Of a stretch of 64,000 nt of DNA, positions 10,502 to 22,441 are shown one piece after another. Below the pieces are notes generated by a model. The model had not been told where the DNA came from, made no database searches, and saw nothing but the letters and a program-made list of their open reading frames with translations. Origin of the DNA: Mesostigma viride. Lineage: Eukaryota; Streptophyta; Mesostigmatophyceae; Mesostigmatales; Mesostigmataceae. How positions within the stretch are numbered: the stretch's first letter is position 1; each line of letters begins with the position of its first letter. A program made the position numbers and the translations under genes. The DNA lies in the NCBI GenBank assembly GCA_009746045.1, contig RPFO01000667.1, forward strand, positions 3,174,273-3,238,272, read 5' to 3'.

Positions 10502-12239
10502 CCCGTGTTTTTTTACAACGCGATGTATCGCGTTGTAGGGTTAGAACGCGATGTATCGCGTTGTAATCTGACACGTGGCAGGCACAGTAGATACGAGATT
10601 TTCGGTCTGAAACTCGGTGGACGGCCTCCTTACATCCCGTAGAACTCAAGAAAAAATCCTGGTATTTTTTGGATTTTTTTTGTGACAGCTGCAAACAAAT
10701 ATGTACCACTGAAATCAGGCATTTTCGCGGGACGAAGGTGAAGACGACGGCGATGGCGGCAGGTAGATCTCGCCAGTTTTCGCGCGAATTTCAGTGGCTG
10801 TTGGGTGGCACGACCATGATGATGCGTTCAAAGGTTGATAATGAGGTTTCTACGAGTTTGTTGAGGTACTGGGGCAAAGGAAACGTAGATTTTTCCAGTT
10901 TCTCACCCAACTTTCATGCGGAAACCCTGGAAACCGGCATACATATTATTACGTCAAGACTCGGGTCTGCTGCGGCACCATGCTTGGTATTTCCATGGTG
11001 TTTCGACTTCTTAACACATGTTTATTCATTCCGAACGCCCGGACTCTCGGCTAAACCGAGATTTGTGCAGACTTTTATTGGGTAGCTCCGGGCATGATGG
11101 TGCCTGCAAATAGCGTAAGGCGTGACCGTGGCTATTGCTACGGTATGCTGTATTTTCCTGGAAATGGCCTCTGCCACCGGCTCAAGCGTGCGTGCAGGCG
11201 TAAGTATATCGTGTTTCCACCTAGTTTCTGCCAGTTTCCCACTTATTTCTACCGACCTCTGCCCAGCCTCTCTAAGACCGCCATCCTACTCGACGTTGCT
11301 TGCATGTCAGCCATAGCAGGTTGCAGTTGTGCAGTATTTAGGTGCTGTATACGTCGTCAAGCCGTGAATATATCGTGAGGATTGGATATTGATGGTTTAT
11401 ACTGCGTTGATTGTGCAAGAAGATCAGCTAGGTGCCCATAATCATGGTGTATAATCATGCGTTGTTAGCATCTTGCCACCATTTGCTAGCATGCATTCCA
11501 GCGTCATCTTCGCCTGCATGTAAGCTCATGGATCACTCAACCTATCCAAGCCTTGCATTACACATGCCTCTTTCTTTCAGTATTGCACACGTTGTGGAAT
11601 GAAAACCCAGTGCCTCCCTTCCCACGAGGCATGTGCTCAACACGTTGTGAGAGTGGATGATGCTTTGGCTATGGCTGCCTGATTCAGTCATATTATGTCA
11701 TCCAGTCATGATGTTTGATGCATGTTTGATGCTGTATAACTTATACAACACCTATTTTCAACGTTTTGACCCTCCTAGCTCATGATATCCCCGTTTATGG
11801 GGCTTGTGTCGTTGGGTCATGTTGTGAAGGGCTCTCATTTTTCCCACTGCGTTGTACTGCGTTGTAATTGTAATGATAATAAAAAATAGCTCCAGTGGCC
11901 CAATGGGCCTGAGTTTTGTTTCACAGAGCCTGCATATGTTGCCCATAGCTCGTGCAAGAAGCCAGATTTTTTTCATGAACCATTTGTGAATAAGCACATG
12001 ACTTGTGACCTAGGGTCAACAAATCGCGGTCATGGTCAGACCCCCCTGTATTCAAACCAGTGTATCTCTCAAATGAATTAGCATTTTGTAGGTCTGAGTA
12101 GCTCAAAAAAACCTTTGATTTATGGGCTTTCAGGAAAGTATACACATGACTATGAAAAAAAATTTTCCCTAGATGTTATGACGTGTTCTATAAATAGCTT
12201 ACAACGCAGTATATCGCGTTCTAAAAAAAAAAACACGGG
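10502..12239. mobile_element. piggyBac-like DNA transposon, non-autonomous
   Basis: The ends are inverted: left CCCGTGTTTTTTTACAACG, right ending ...AAAAACACGGG. The target duplication is TTAA (10498-10501 and 12240-12243), the diagnostic piggyBac pattern. Subterminal palindromes AACGCGATGTATCGCGTT occur twice at the left end (10517-10565) and once, diverged, at the right (about 12200-12220), probably transposase-binding or hairpin-forming. Internal ORFs, such as 10669-11085 (+), show no DDD transposase motifs. I read it as a non-autonomous 1.74-kb derivative. Confidence 0.8.
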
Positions 12240-12531
12240 TTAATAAAAGAAAATAGTGCAAAGCAATTCTGCACTGCGCATCATGGACATCCTGTTATTG
12301 AGCAGTATTTACAAACCTTGTTAGTAGAACACATTGTTCAAAAAATCCTTATGCATTCTGTTGTAGCGTGACGAGCGCGCCTAGTAGCCAAACAACATGC
12401 GAGCCCTCTGTGCAACAAACGCATATGATAAAACGTCATGATGCCACATGGGATACCGCGCAGGCTCCAATCTATGTAGACAAGTGCACCTGCATGTAGC
12501 TTCTGATTCTGACTAACCTGTACACTTTGCC

Positions 12532-15500
12532 CTATGAGATAAAGGCCTTCTCCAGTTCAGAAAAAAGGAAGGTGGCATCTGTTCTGGGGCAGGACACCTT
12601 GCCATTGTTTTTAGCAGCCATCTCCTCCATGGCCTGCACGCACAAGAAATGTTGGAAACATATTATATAAGGAACTAAAAATAAGAAGATCAAGGATTTA
12701 TGCCAAGGCACCCTGTTTTCCTCAATTAGTCGCAAGCTCTGGATAGCATATACCGAACAAAGGTACTGGAGAACAAGCTCATGTAGACATCTCCAAAACA
12801 GTTACCTGCAGCTTACTTTGGAAGGCGGATCCTGGCATCGCCATCTACAAGGCAGGGGGGAAACATGCTGACGCATGGGCTATGACAGCACATGCCACAT
12901 AATGATCAGGATGGCAACAGGAAACGCACCGCGCTCCTGTTGATGAGATCGGTGGGCTGGGTATTCCCTCAAACTAACTTGGCCATGTAACCCTGGGGCC
13001 GCCATGAATTCTGGGTGCCCAAAGAAAGAAAGCCTTACACGTGCTGCTGCAGTGGCACGAACATGGCTAGGACAGTACCAAGCTCTGAGCTGTCTACCCA
13101 ACAGCAAACACATGGGACCACACGCATGTCTCCATCACCAGGCCAGCAGGCACAAGCGATCATCCGAGCAAGCGAATATCCGCCCAGATCTGCCTTATCG
13201 TATTACTGTGCAAATATTACATTATATTCCATTATTGTGCTAAGTGTTTTCCCACCAAGGACCAGCCCAGCCACCTGAGCACAGTAGTGATAGTAGTTAT
13301 AGTATTATAGTAGTTATAGTAGGGTTTTACCAGGACGAGTACAGGACCAGCACACTAGTTATAGTAGGGTTGTACCAGGACGAGTACAGTACCAGGACCT
13401 ACCCATAACCACAAGCGGTTTCGCGGCTTTGTCCCCCCTCCATCCATCCATGGGAATATGTGCTACATGATCTCCCAACGGAGTCATGTTATAATTTAAT
13501 TTATTTTTTTTTTTTAATAACCACAAGGTTATGGCGAGGTTGAATCTTTCAAGCACTTTTAGTCCCGCTCAATGAGCTGGATTATTCCCGGTCCCGGCAA
13601 CCATAACATCGGTAAAATCTCAGGAGTACCCGGACCTGGTCCTGAAAACCAGGGATCCAAGCCTACTAGTGCCTTCCACTCAACTTCCAACCGCCCTACT
13701 CCCTAGACGACCTCATCCACCGCGCCGCCTCACCTGTCAGCTGCGCAATAGCCCCCCCCCCCCCCCCCCCCTCCCTTCCCCCCCCCCTTTCCCCCTTTAC
13801 CTTGCGGCTGTACACACCCTTCCTCATGGGCTTCCTACAGCGACAACAACCACCACCACAGCCACCCCCTCACCTTGCGGCTGTAAACGTGCTTGCCCAC
13901 GCGCCCACCACAGCCACCCCCTCACCTTGCGGCTGTAAACATACTTGCCCACGCACCCACCACAGCCACCCCCTCACCTTGCGGCTCTAAGCGTGCTTGC
14001 CCACGCGCCCACCACAGCCACCCCCTCACCTTGCGGCTCTAAGCGTGCTTGCCCACGCGCCCACCACAGCCACCCCCTCACCTTGCCGCTGTAAACGTGC
14101 TTGCCCACGTGCCCACCACAGCCACCCCCTCACCTTGCGGCTCTACACGTGCTTGCCCACGCGCCCACCACAGCCACCCCCTCACCTTGTGGCTCTAAGC
14201 GTGCTTGCCCACGCGCCCACCACAGCCACCCCCTCACCTTGCGGCTCTACACGTGCTTGCCCACGCGCCCACCACAGCCACCCCCTCACCTTGTGGCTGT
14301 AAATGTGCTTGCCCACGCACCCACCACAGCCACCCCCTCACCTTGCGGCTGTACACGTATCCGTTGGGCAGCACCATCGGCGGGTTCTCGTCCGTCATTA
14401 ACTCCCCGCTGATGCGGCACACCAGCTTGGAGTGCATGTGCTTGGCGGTGGGCAGGGGGGCCGCCAGCTGGCGGAAGGAGGGCAGGTGCAGCGGGTCGTC
14501 GATCGAATAGTCCTCCTCGTTCGCCACGCTGGAGCACGTGCAAGTGGAGGATTTAACAAGAAACGAGCAAAGGGACAACCAAGTCTAAGGGGGGGACCAT
14601 GTCTAATGGGGCAACCATGTCTAATGGGGCGACCATGTCCAAGGGGGCAACCATGTCCAAGGGGGCAACCATGTCTAAGGGGGCAACCATGTCCAAGGGG
14701 GCGACCATGTCCAAGGGGGGACCATGTCTAAGGGGGGACCATGTCTAAGGGGGCAACCATGTCTAAGGGGGCAACCATGTCCAAGGGGGCGACCATGTCT
14801 AAGGGGGCAACCATGTCTAAGGGGGCAACCATGTCCAAGGGGGCGACCATGTCCAAGGGGGGGACCATGTCCAAGGGGGGGACCATGTCTAAGGGGGCAA
14901 CCATGTCTAAGGGGGCAACCATGTCTAAGGGGACAACCATGTCCAAGGGGGCAACCATGTCTAAGGGGGCAACCATGTCTAAGGGGGCGACCATGTCCAA
15001 GGGGGGGACCATGTCTAAGGGGGGGACCATGTCTAAGGGGGCAACCATGTCTAAGGGGGCAACCATGTCCAAGGGGGGGACCATGTCTAAGGGGGCAACC
15101 ATGTCTAAGGGGGCAACCATGTCTAAGGGGGCAACCATGTCTAAGGGGGCGAACGTGTCCAAGGGGGCAACCATGTCCAAGGGGGGGACCATGTCCAAGG
15201 GGGCAACCATGTCTAATGGGGCAACCATGTCTAAGGGGGCGACCATGTCCAAGGGGGGGACCATGTCCAAGGGGGGACCATGTCTAAGGGGGCAACCATG
15301 TCTAAGGGGGCAACCATGTCTAAGGGGGCAACCATGTCCAAGGGGGCAACCATGTCTAAGGGGGCAACCATGTCCAAGGGGGCGACCATGTCCAAGGGGG
15401 GACCATGTCCAAGGGGGGACCATGTCTAAGGGGGCAACCATGTCTAAGGGGGCGACCATGTCCAAGGGGGGACCATGTCTAAGGGGGGGACCATGTCTAA

Positions 15501-18500
15501 GGGGGCAACCATGTCTAAGGGGGCAACCATGTCCAAGGGGGGACCATGTCTAAGGGGGGGACCATGTCTAAGGGGGCAACCATGTCTAAGGGGGCAACCA
15601 TGTCTAAGGGGGCGAACGTGTCCAAGGGGCAACCATGTCCAAGGGGGGACCATGTCCAAGGGGGCAACCATGTCTAAGGGGGCAACCATGTCTAAGGGGG
15701 CAACCATGTCTAAGGGGGCGACCATGTCTAAGGGGGCGACCATGTCTAAGGGGGCAACCATGTCTAAGGGGGCGACCATGTCCAAGGGGGGGACCATGTC
15801 TAAGGGGGGGACCATGTCTAAGGGGGCAACCATGTCTAAGGGGGCAACCATGTCTAAGGGGGCGAACGTGTCCAAGGGGGCAACCATGTCCAAGGGGGGG
15901 ACCATGTCCAAGGGGGCAACCATGTCTAATGGGGCAACCATGTCTAAGGGGGCGACCATGTCTAACGGGGGGGACCATGTCCAAGGGGGCGACCATGTCT
16001 AAGGGGGCGACCATGTCCAAGGGGGGGACCATGTCTAAGGGGGGGACCATGTCTAAGGGGGCAACCATGTCTAAGGGGGGGACCATGTCTAAGGGGGCGA
16101 CCATGTCTAAGGGGGCGACCATGTCTAAGGGGGGGACCATGTCTAAGGGGGGGACCATGTCCAAGGGGGCGACCATGTCTAAGGGGGGGCAACCATGTCT
16201 AAGGGGGCGACCATGTCTAAGGGGGGGACCATGTCTAAGGGGGGGACCATGTCCAAGGGGGCGACCATGTCTAAGGGGGGGCGACCATGTCTAAGGGGGG
16301 GACCATGTCTAAGGGGGCGACCATGTCTAATGGGGGGGACCATGTCCAAGGGGGGACCATGTCTAAGGGGGCAACCATGTCTAAGGGGGCGACCATGTCC
16401 AAGGGGGGGACCATGTCTAAGGGGGCGACCATGTCTAAGGGGGCGACCATGTCTAAGGGGGGGACCATGTCCAAGGGGGGGCGACCATGTCTGAGGGGGG
16501 GACCATGTCTAAGGGGGCGACCATGTCTAATGGGGGGGACCATGTCTAAGGGGGCGACCATGTCCAAGGGGGGGACCATGTCTAAGGGGGGACCATGTCT
16601 AAGGGGGGACCATGTCTAAGGGGGCGACCATGTCTAAGGGGGCGACCATGTCTAAGGGGGGACCATGTCTAAGGGGGCGACCATGTCTAAGGGGGCGACC
16701 ATGTCCAAGGGGGGGACCATGTCTAAGGGGGCGACCATGTCCAAGGGGGCAACCATGTCTAAGGGGGCGACCATGTCTAAGGGGGCGACCATGTCTAAGG
16801 GGGCGACCATGTCTAAGGGGGCGACCATGTCTAAGGGGGCAACCATGTCTAAGGGGGGGACCATGTCCAAGGGGGCGAGCATGTCCAAGGGGGGGACCAT
16901 GTCTAAGGGGGGGACCATGTCTAAGGGGGGGATCATGTCTAAGGGGGCGAACGTGTCTAAGGGGGGGACCATGTCTAGGGGGGGGACCATGTCCAAGGGG
17001 GGGACCATGTCTAAGGGGGGGACCATGCTAAGGGGGCGAACGTGTCAGAAGGGGGGAAACACGAGGGGCGATTTTGCAAGGAATGGAGGAAGGCGTAACG
17101 GGGCCGAGGGGGAAGACGGGGCACAAAGCCACACGGGGGAGCAAGGGGGCAGCGGTAACAACAAGCGTACATGGCCAAACCAGCATGAAGGCGGGCACGG
17201 GAAGTCCATGGGAAACCGGGATTGCAAACTGGCGAATAGAACACGTGGTAAACATGGCTTGGTGACTCATTGCCCAGGCAAGGGACACAAAACCCAGGAA
17301 AACGTGCTGGAAACTTCCAGCACATTGCTTCTTAAAAATTGACAGCCCCATCCACTCGTGAAGCGCCGCACGGATACCCCTGGCTGTGCTTCTTGGTCAA
17401 TAAAGTCCTAAGCACATACGGCACCTTGAGCATTGACAACAACACCCACTCGTCATAAAGCCCATTGACTAGCCCCCATGCGCAACCACTCTGGCTCTGA
17501 CATATGTCTACTCCCCGTCACGCACGGCATCCTGAGCGCCCACTCCCCATGACACCTGTGTCAATATACAGCAACAACTCCGGCACCGCTACTCCCCGTC
17601 ACGCACGGCATCCTGAGCGCCCACTCCCCATGACACCTGTGTCAATATACAGCAACAACTCCGGCACCGCTACTCCCCGTCACGCACGGCATCCTGAGCG
17701 CCCACTCCCCATGACACCTGTGTCAATATACAGCAACAACTCCGGCATCGCTACTCCCCGTCACGCACGGCATCCTGAGCGCCCACTCCCCATGACACCT
17801 GTGTCAATATACAGCAACAACTCCGGCACCGCTACTCCCCGTCACGCACGGCATCCTGAGCGCCCACTCCCCATGACACCTTTGTCAATATACAGCAACA
17901 ACTCCGGCACCGCTACTCCCTGTCACGTACGGCATCCTGAGCGCCCACTCCCCATGACACCTGTGTCAATATACAGCAACAACTCCGGCACCGCTACTCC
18001 CCGTCACGCACGGCATCCTGAGCGCCCACTCCCATGACACCTGTGTCAATATACAGCAACAACTCCGGCACCGCTACTCCCCGTCACGCACGGCATCCTG
18101 AGCGCCCGCTCCCCATGACACCTGTGTCAATATACAGCAACAACTCCGGCACCGCTACTCCCCGTCACGCACGGCATCCTGAGCGCCCACTCCCCATGAC
18201 ACCTGTGTCAATATACAGCAACAACTCCGGCACCGCTACTCCCCGTCACGCACGGCATCCTGAGCGCCCACTCCCATGACACCTGTGTCAATATACAGCA
18301 ACAACTCCGGCACCGCTACTCCCCGTCACGCACGGCATCCTGAGCGCCCGCTCCCCATGACACCTGTGTCAATATACAGCAACAACTCCGGCACCGCTAC
18401 TCCCCGTCACGCACGGCATCCTGAGCGCCCACTCCCCATGACACCTGTGTCAATATACAGCAACAACTCCGGCACCGCTACTCCCCGTCACGCACGGCAT

Positions 18501-21500
18501 CCTGAGCGCCCACTCCCCATGACACCTGTGTCAATATACAGCAACAACTCCGGCACCGCTACTCCCCGTCACGCACGGCATCCTGAGCGCCCACTCCCCA
18601 TGACACCTGTGTCAATATACAGCAACAACTCCGGCACCGCTACTCCCCATCACGCACGGCATCCTGAGCGCCCACTCCCCATGACACCTGTGTCAATATA
18701 CAGCAACAACTCCGGCACCGCTACTCCCCGTCACGCACGGCATCCTGAGCGCCCACTCCCCATGACACCTGTGTCAATATACAGCAACAACTCCGGCACC
18801 GCTACTCCCCGTCACGCACGGCATCCTGAGCGCCCACTCCCCATGACACCTGTGTCAATATACAGCAACAACTCCGGCACCGCTACTCCCTGTCACGTAC
18901 GGTGTCTTGAGCGCGGACAGCCCCGCCTGCAGGTACAGCGACAGCAGCGGCTGCGTGGTCAGGTTGGCCAGCCGGTAGTTGTCGAGCTGGAACTGCTCCA
19001 CTAGCGACCGCCACTGCGACTTGCAGAACAATTGCTGGTGATGGAGATGGTGAGGTGGAGGGTGGGCAGGGGATGGGGGCAGGTAACAGCATCCAGAAGA
19101 GGAGCCACACGGGATGCCAAGTGGCAAAACGTGCGAGCACCCAGGGTGAGACCGTTGCAGGCTAGGGATGGGACCCGCCAGGGACTTGGGCAACCAGACC
19201 GTCTACGCTCAAAACATTTCTTGGGTTGGAGGTATGCAGAGCGGGCGGCCATGCCCGGCGAGACAGCACCCTTACCACACATACAGGCCAAGATTTCGCA
19301 AAAAGAAAACTTTGAACATGGATGCTGACCCCTACACACAGGCGGCGTTAGTGCGCGGCTGATCTCGTTTGCCAGCGATGGACTTGGCAAGAGTTGACAG
19401 GTCAATTTATGAGCACCTATGTCGTTGCACTTCTGTACATAATAAATAAATAAATTAATTCTGTACAGGAAGTAATAGGACTTGGATATCTCACCGAGGT
19501 ACACTTCGCTCGTGTGGTACATATTTCCTCCTTGCCACAGGCACGCCCCCTTACCCACGGTGAAGACAACGACAACCTAACTCAGTGCTATTCTTTTAGC
19601 CCAACCATACAAATATTTTAATGCTATCACCCTTATTCCATTCGCGCAAGTGCGATCACCCCAAGTGCCATCGCCCTTATTCCAGGCATCATATCAAGAA
19701 ATTGGGCGTTTTACATGGGGTGTACACATAGGATCTTATAAATGGGGTACAGATATTGGGCACCCCTTGATTGCAGAGCCATCCTGCATGCGATCGTTGT
19801 CTAGCCCACCCACCCCGCCGACACACAAACCCATCAGCGCCCAAGTGTATCAGCGCAGAGCTGGCACAGAAAACTCTTGCTACAATTCCTCCGGCTGATG
19901 CTCGACACGTAAGCATGCACTTGACATGCTCTTCACACGCTTCTCAGCGCAAACTTGTTGCACCCTCACCACGCCGTATGTGCTTCGCAACTTAGTCTCC
20001 ACTCCCTCGTCTGACCCCCACGTTTCCATCCACCAAACAGGTGCCCCCTCCATTCCCTGTCACCCATCATGTATACAACCATCACCACCCTCCCTGCCAC
20101 GTAAGCATTCCTACCCTTTCCCCCCTTCCCCCCCCTCACTTAACCACCATGTATGCATCCCTCCACCCCCATTCCTCATCCACCCACCCCTATTTCCCTC
20201 TCCTGCCCACCCTCCCCCATTTGTCAACCCACCGCGTACGCCGGGCACGTCGTGGTGGGCTTGAACGCCAGCAGCGCAACGGCCTGCTGCAGCTCCTGCA
20301 TGTGCGTGGCCCCCCAGGGCGCCAGGTGCTTGCGCGCGTACGAGATCGCCTCCATGCGCTGGTTGGACCGCACCAGCTCCACAAACTCCTGCACGCGCAG
20401 CCGGAACTCAAACTTGCTCTGGCGGGCGCAGCCACAGGCGATGACGAGAGGTGGAAGGTGAAGAGCAGACATGACAGGGATGACAAGGCAGGAAAGGACA
20501 GAGAATGAACGTGAGGAGACGGGAAGGCAAAAGATGAGAAAAGGTAAGGAAAGAGAGGAGAAGAGAGGGAGAGGCAGGCATGACAGGGGGCAGTCAAGTA
20601 CTAGCGGTCCTAAATCACCCACAAATGCATTCTAGATATCGCCCACCTGCCCCCACCTTGAGCTTCTTCAGGCGCGAGCGGTTGTGCACGCACCTTCCCC
20701 CCTCCCTTAAACAGCCCATCTAAGAAGCAGCCCCCACCTTGAGCTTCTTCAGGCGCGAGCGGTTGTCGGCGCACCACGCGAGCGCCTCGCTGGCGTCGCA
20801 CCGTCGCAGCGCGTCCACCACCTTGCAGGCGGAGAGGAACAGGTCCAGGTCCACCAGCTCCTGGCGTACGGCACACAGGCATGTACACAAGCAAGACAGC
20901 GCATGAACAAGCCAGCAAGAGGGGGACAGGTCTCAATCAAACGAGCTCCTGGTGTACGGCACACGTGCACACAGGGGGCATCCACCCATGCATTCCCAGG
21001 CAAGCGCAGCATTGTGAGAACAAGAAAGCGAGCAGGGGAACAGGGGGGAGGTCCACCAGATCCTGCGTACGGGGATGCCAGCACAGACACGTGGACAGGC
21101 AATCGCATGGCATGTGTGCTCACAGGCAAGCATGACATTGTGCTAGGCTTCGCGATGCGCCCCTTCTAGTGGGGACAAGCACACAAGGGGAGAGAACCCA
21201 CTGTGCTAGGCCACCCGCAAAGGCGAAGGCAAAAACAACCGTGGGACACCGAAGGCGCAAAGCACACGAGTATGCACAAGCAGGCACATATTTAAACAGG
21301 CAAACAAGCAAGCAGGGGAGCAGGAACAGACAGGGGAACAGGGGGCCAGCGCATGCCAAGCAAGCATGTGTGCACGGGTGTGAGCAAGAAAGCCAGTGCG
21401 CTAGCAACGCAACGAAGACCATGCAGGAAATCGCAGCAGGAATCATTGGCTCTTGATAAGAGGAAAAGAAAAGCAAATGAGAGGCAGTGAAATGTCCAGC

Positions 21501-22441
21501 AAAACCACAATATACAGATGGACGCTTCTGGGGCCTACCCAGATACAGCCTTAGAAGGTATGGTACACCCCACAAGACTCATGGCACACAATCAGGAGAC
21601 AGCAGGGGGCTTAAGGTCCTTGCCCTATTGGTCTGCCCTCCTACTTCCATGAAAAATCAGGCAAGAAGGCAGCGCTCTTCTTGAGAACGTGGGCTTGCCC
21701 ACACGTGCTGGGACGGGCCACAGGTGTATGCTAACGCATGCACAACCAGAGAGCAAGGCTTATTAAAGACTCATTGTCAACATTTGTACGAAGTGCCACT
21801 AAACAACACGAGCCGTCACAGTTTACATGGTTCACCATTGTAAACCATACATGACGCTTCTTACGTAAAGGCGTACAAGCGTGGATGCGCCTCACCTTGA
21901 TACCTGCACCCTCCGCATACTTGACGGCAGAGTCGTAGTACCCGCAGCGGAGCATGTAGTCAATGATAATACGATCCACCCGTGTTTCGTTCCACCGCGC
22001 ATTTCTGTCGTTTTCGCTGAGCGCGCCCAGGTGTTCCAGCCGAGCACGGCAGCGAGAAATTTCCTTCTCCTCGGAATCGTTGGTCTCGTCCAACTGGCAC
22101 ATGAGGGAACATTTTGCAAGCAGGACGCAAAGTTATACATATGATAAAAGAATCTCCGGCATCTTCTTTTATCAGAAGTAGCACCACATCTCAGAAACAG
22201 TTATAATTCTTACCTTCCGCTTCAAACCCTGGAGTCTGTCGATTAAACTATCTAGATGCTTCTCCGCCTCTTCCTTGGTGAAATCCTTGACATCCGCATC
22301 AGTGAATCCACTTAAAATGGCGTTGACGTCTTTCTCCGCGATCCGGGCTCGCGTGCGGAGCAACTTCTTCAGATTCTCATAAGGAACTTGCAAAATTGTG
22401 GTCTCGATTTTCGGTGCCGATGGCAAATTGCTAACCTCCAT
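12532..22441 (-). CDS. MAEA: MAEA / Gid9 (Fyv10), CTLH-GID E3 ligase RING-like subunit, 7 exons
   Basis: Coding exons (minus): 22441-22214, 22093-21896, 20860-20738, 20418-20233, 19019-18901, 14528-14342 and 12633-12532. All splice sites are GT-AG and phases are consistent, giving about 380 aa against 396 in human. Exon 1 has the N-terminal helix (YENLKKLLRTRARIAEKDV). Exon 2 carries the LisH region (RIIIDYMLRCGYYDSAVKYA). Exons 3-5 carry the CTLH/CRA segment (ALRRCDASEALAWCADNRS, ...RLRVQEFVELVRSNQRMEA, QWRSLVEQFQLDNYRL). Exons 6-7 carry the RING-like end (HSKLVCRISGELM, ENPPMVLPNGYVY, KVSCPRT), finishing KAFIS. The protein pairs with RMND5/Gid2 as the catalytic module that ubiquitinates metabolic enzymes. 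The plant-type DDPL replaces the animal CPVC before the core. Introns 5 (4.4 kb) and 6 (1.7 kb) are mostly minisatellite. Confidence 0.93.
13416..13516 (+). mobile_element. LINE-2 3' stub with 11-bp target duplication
   Basis: A 101-bp fragment of the LINE-2 3' end (GGAATATGTGCTACATGAT, CTCCCAACGGAGTC, AATTT/T-rich tail) is flanked by ATAACCACAAG at 13405-13415 and 13517-13527. It sits in MAEA intron 6, antisense to the gene. Confidence 0.85.
13862..14345. repeat. 52-bp minisatellite carrying the exon 6 splice donor
   Basis: About nine copies of a 52-bp unit abut MAEA exon 6. On the gene strand each unit contains CCGCAAG followed by GTGAGGGGGTGGCTG, identical to the last 7 bases of exon 6 plus its donor. 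In many copies this is preceded by TTTACAG or TGTAGAG, so most units carry a potential 7-nt exon. A C-rich tract lies at 13750-13800. ORFs across the array are artefacts of the repeat. Confidence 0.9.
14583..17050. repeat. 16-19-bp G-rich minisatellite (about 140 copies)
   Basis: The plus-strand unit is TAAGGGGGCAACCATGTC with GCGACC and GGGACC variants. It fills about 2.47 kb of MAEA intron 5. G5-G7 runs recur every unit on the plus strand (the template strand for MAEA), so the array has strong quadruplex potential. All six frames stay open because of the repeat, so the many predicted peptides here are not genes. Confidence 0.95.
17510..18905. repeat. 81-bp minisatellite seeded at the exon 5 splice donor (about 17 copies)
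   Basis: The 81-bp unit is nearly identical from copy to copy. Its register at 18891-18915 runs into the last bases of MAEA exon 5 and the donor. The unit contains GGCGCTCAGGATGCC then GTGCGTGACGGGG on the gene strand, against exon 5 CGCGCTCAAGACACC then GTACGTGACAGGG. Because 81 is divisible by 3, a 27-residue periodic ORF appears on the plus strand; it is not a gene. Confidence 0.95.
20649..20766. repeat. 37-bp perfect duplication of the MAEA exon 3 end plus splice donor
   Basis: Positions 20649-20685 and 20730-20766 are identical. The second copy is the real exon 3 3' end (codons for NRSRLKKLK) plus the GTGGGGGC donor. The first copy lies 81 bp into intron 3 and carries the same potential donor. 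Confidence 0.9.
20851..21080. repeat. Diverged tandem copies of the MAEA exon 3 acceptor region
   Basis: The acceptor and exon start (CCACCAGCTCCTGGCGTACGG on the plus strand) recur in diverged form at about 20940-20965 (GAGCTCCTGGTGTACGGCAC) and 21050-21075 (CCACCAGATCCTGCGTACGG). The spacing is about 90-110 bp, within intron 2. Confidence 0.7.

Noticed and set aside
13669..14412. CRISPR-like appearance of regularly spaced repeats
   Set aside because: The repeats are contiguous 52-bp tandem units without unique spacers, inside a eukaryotic intron.
14432..17031. Long ORFs in all frames encoding MSKGAT- or LRGQPC-type repeats
   Set aside because: They come from the 18-bp minisatellite, whose unit length and lack of stops keep frames open. 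The region is MAEA intron 5.
17504..19004. Plus-strand ORFs with a 27-residue repeat (TPRHARHPERPLP...)
   Set aside because: The 81-bp repeat is divisible by three, so a periodic frame is automatic. It lies antisense in the MAEA intron and ends in the exon 5 complement.
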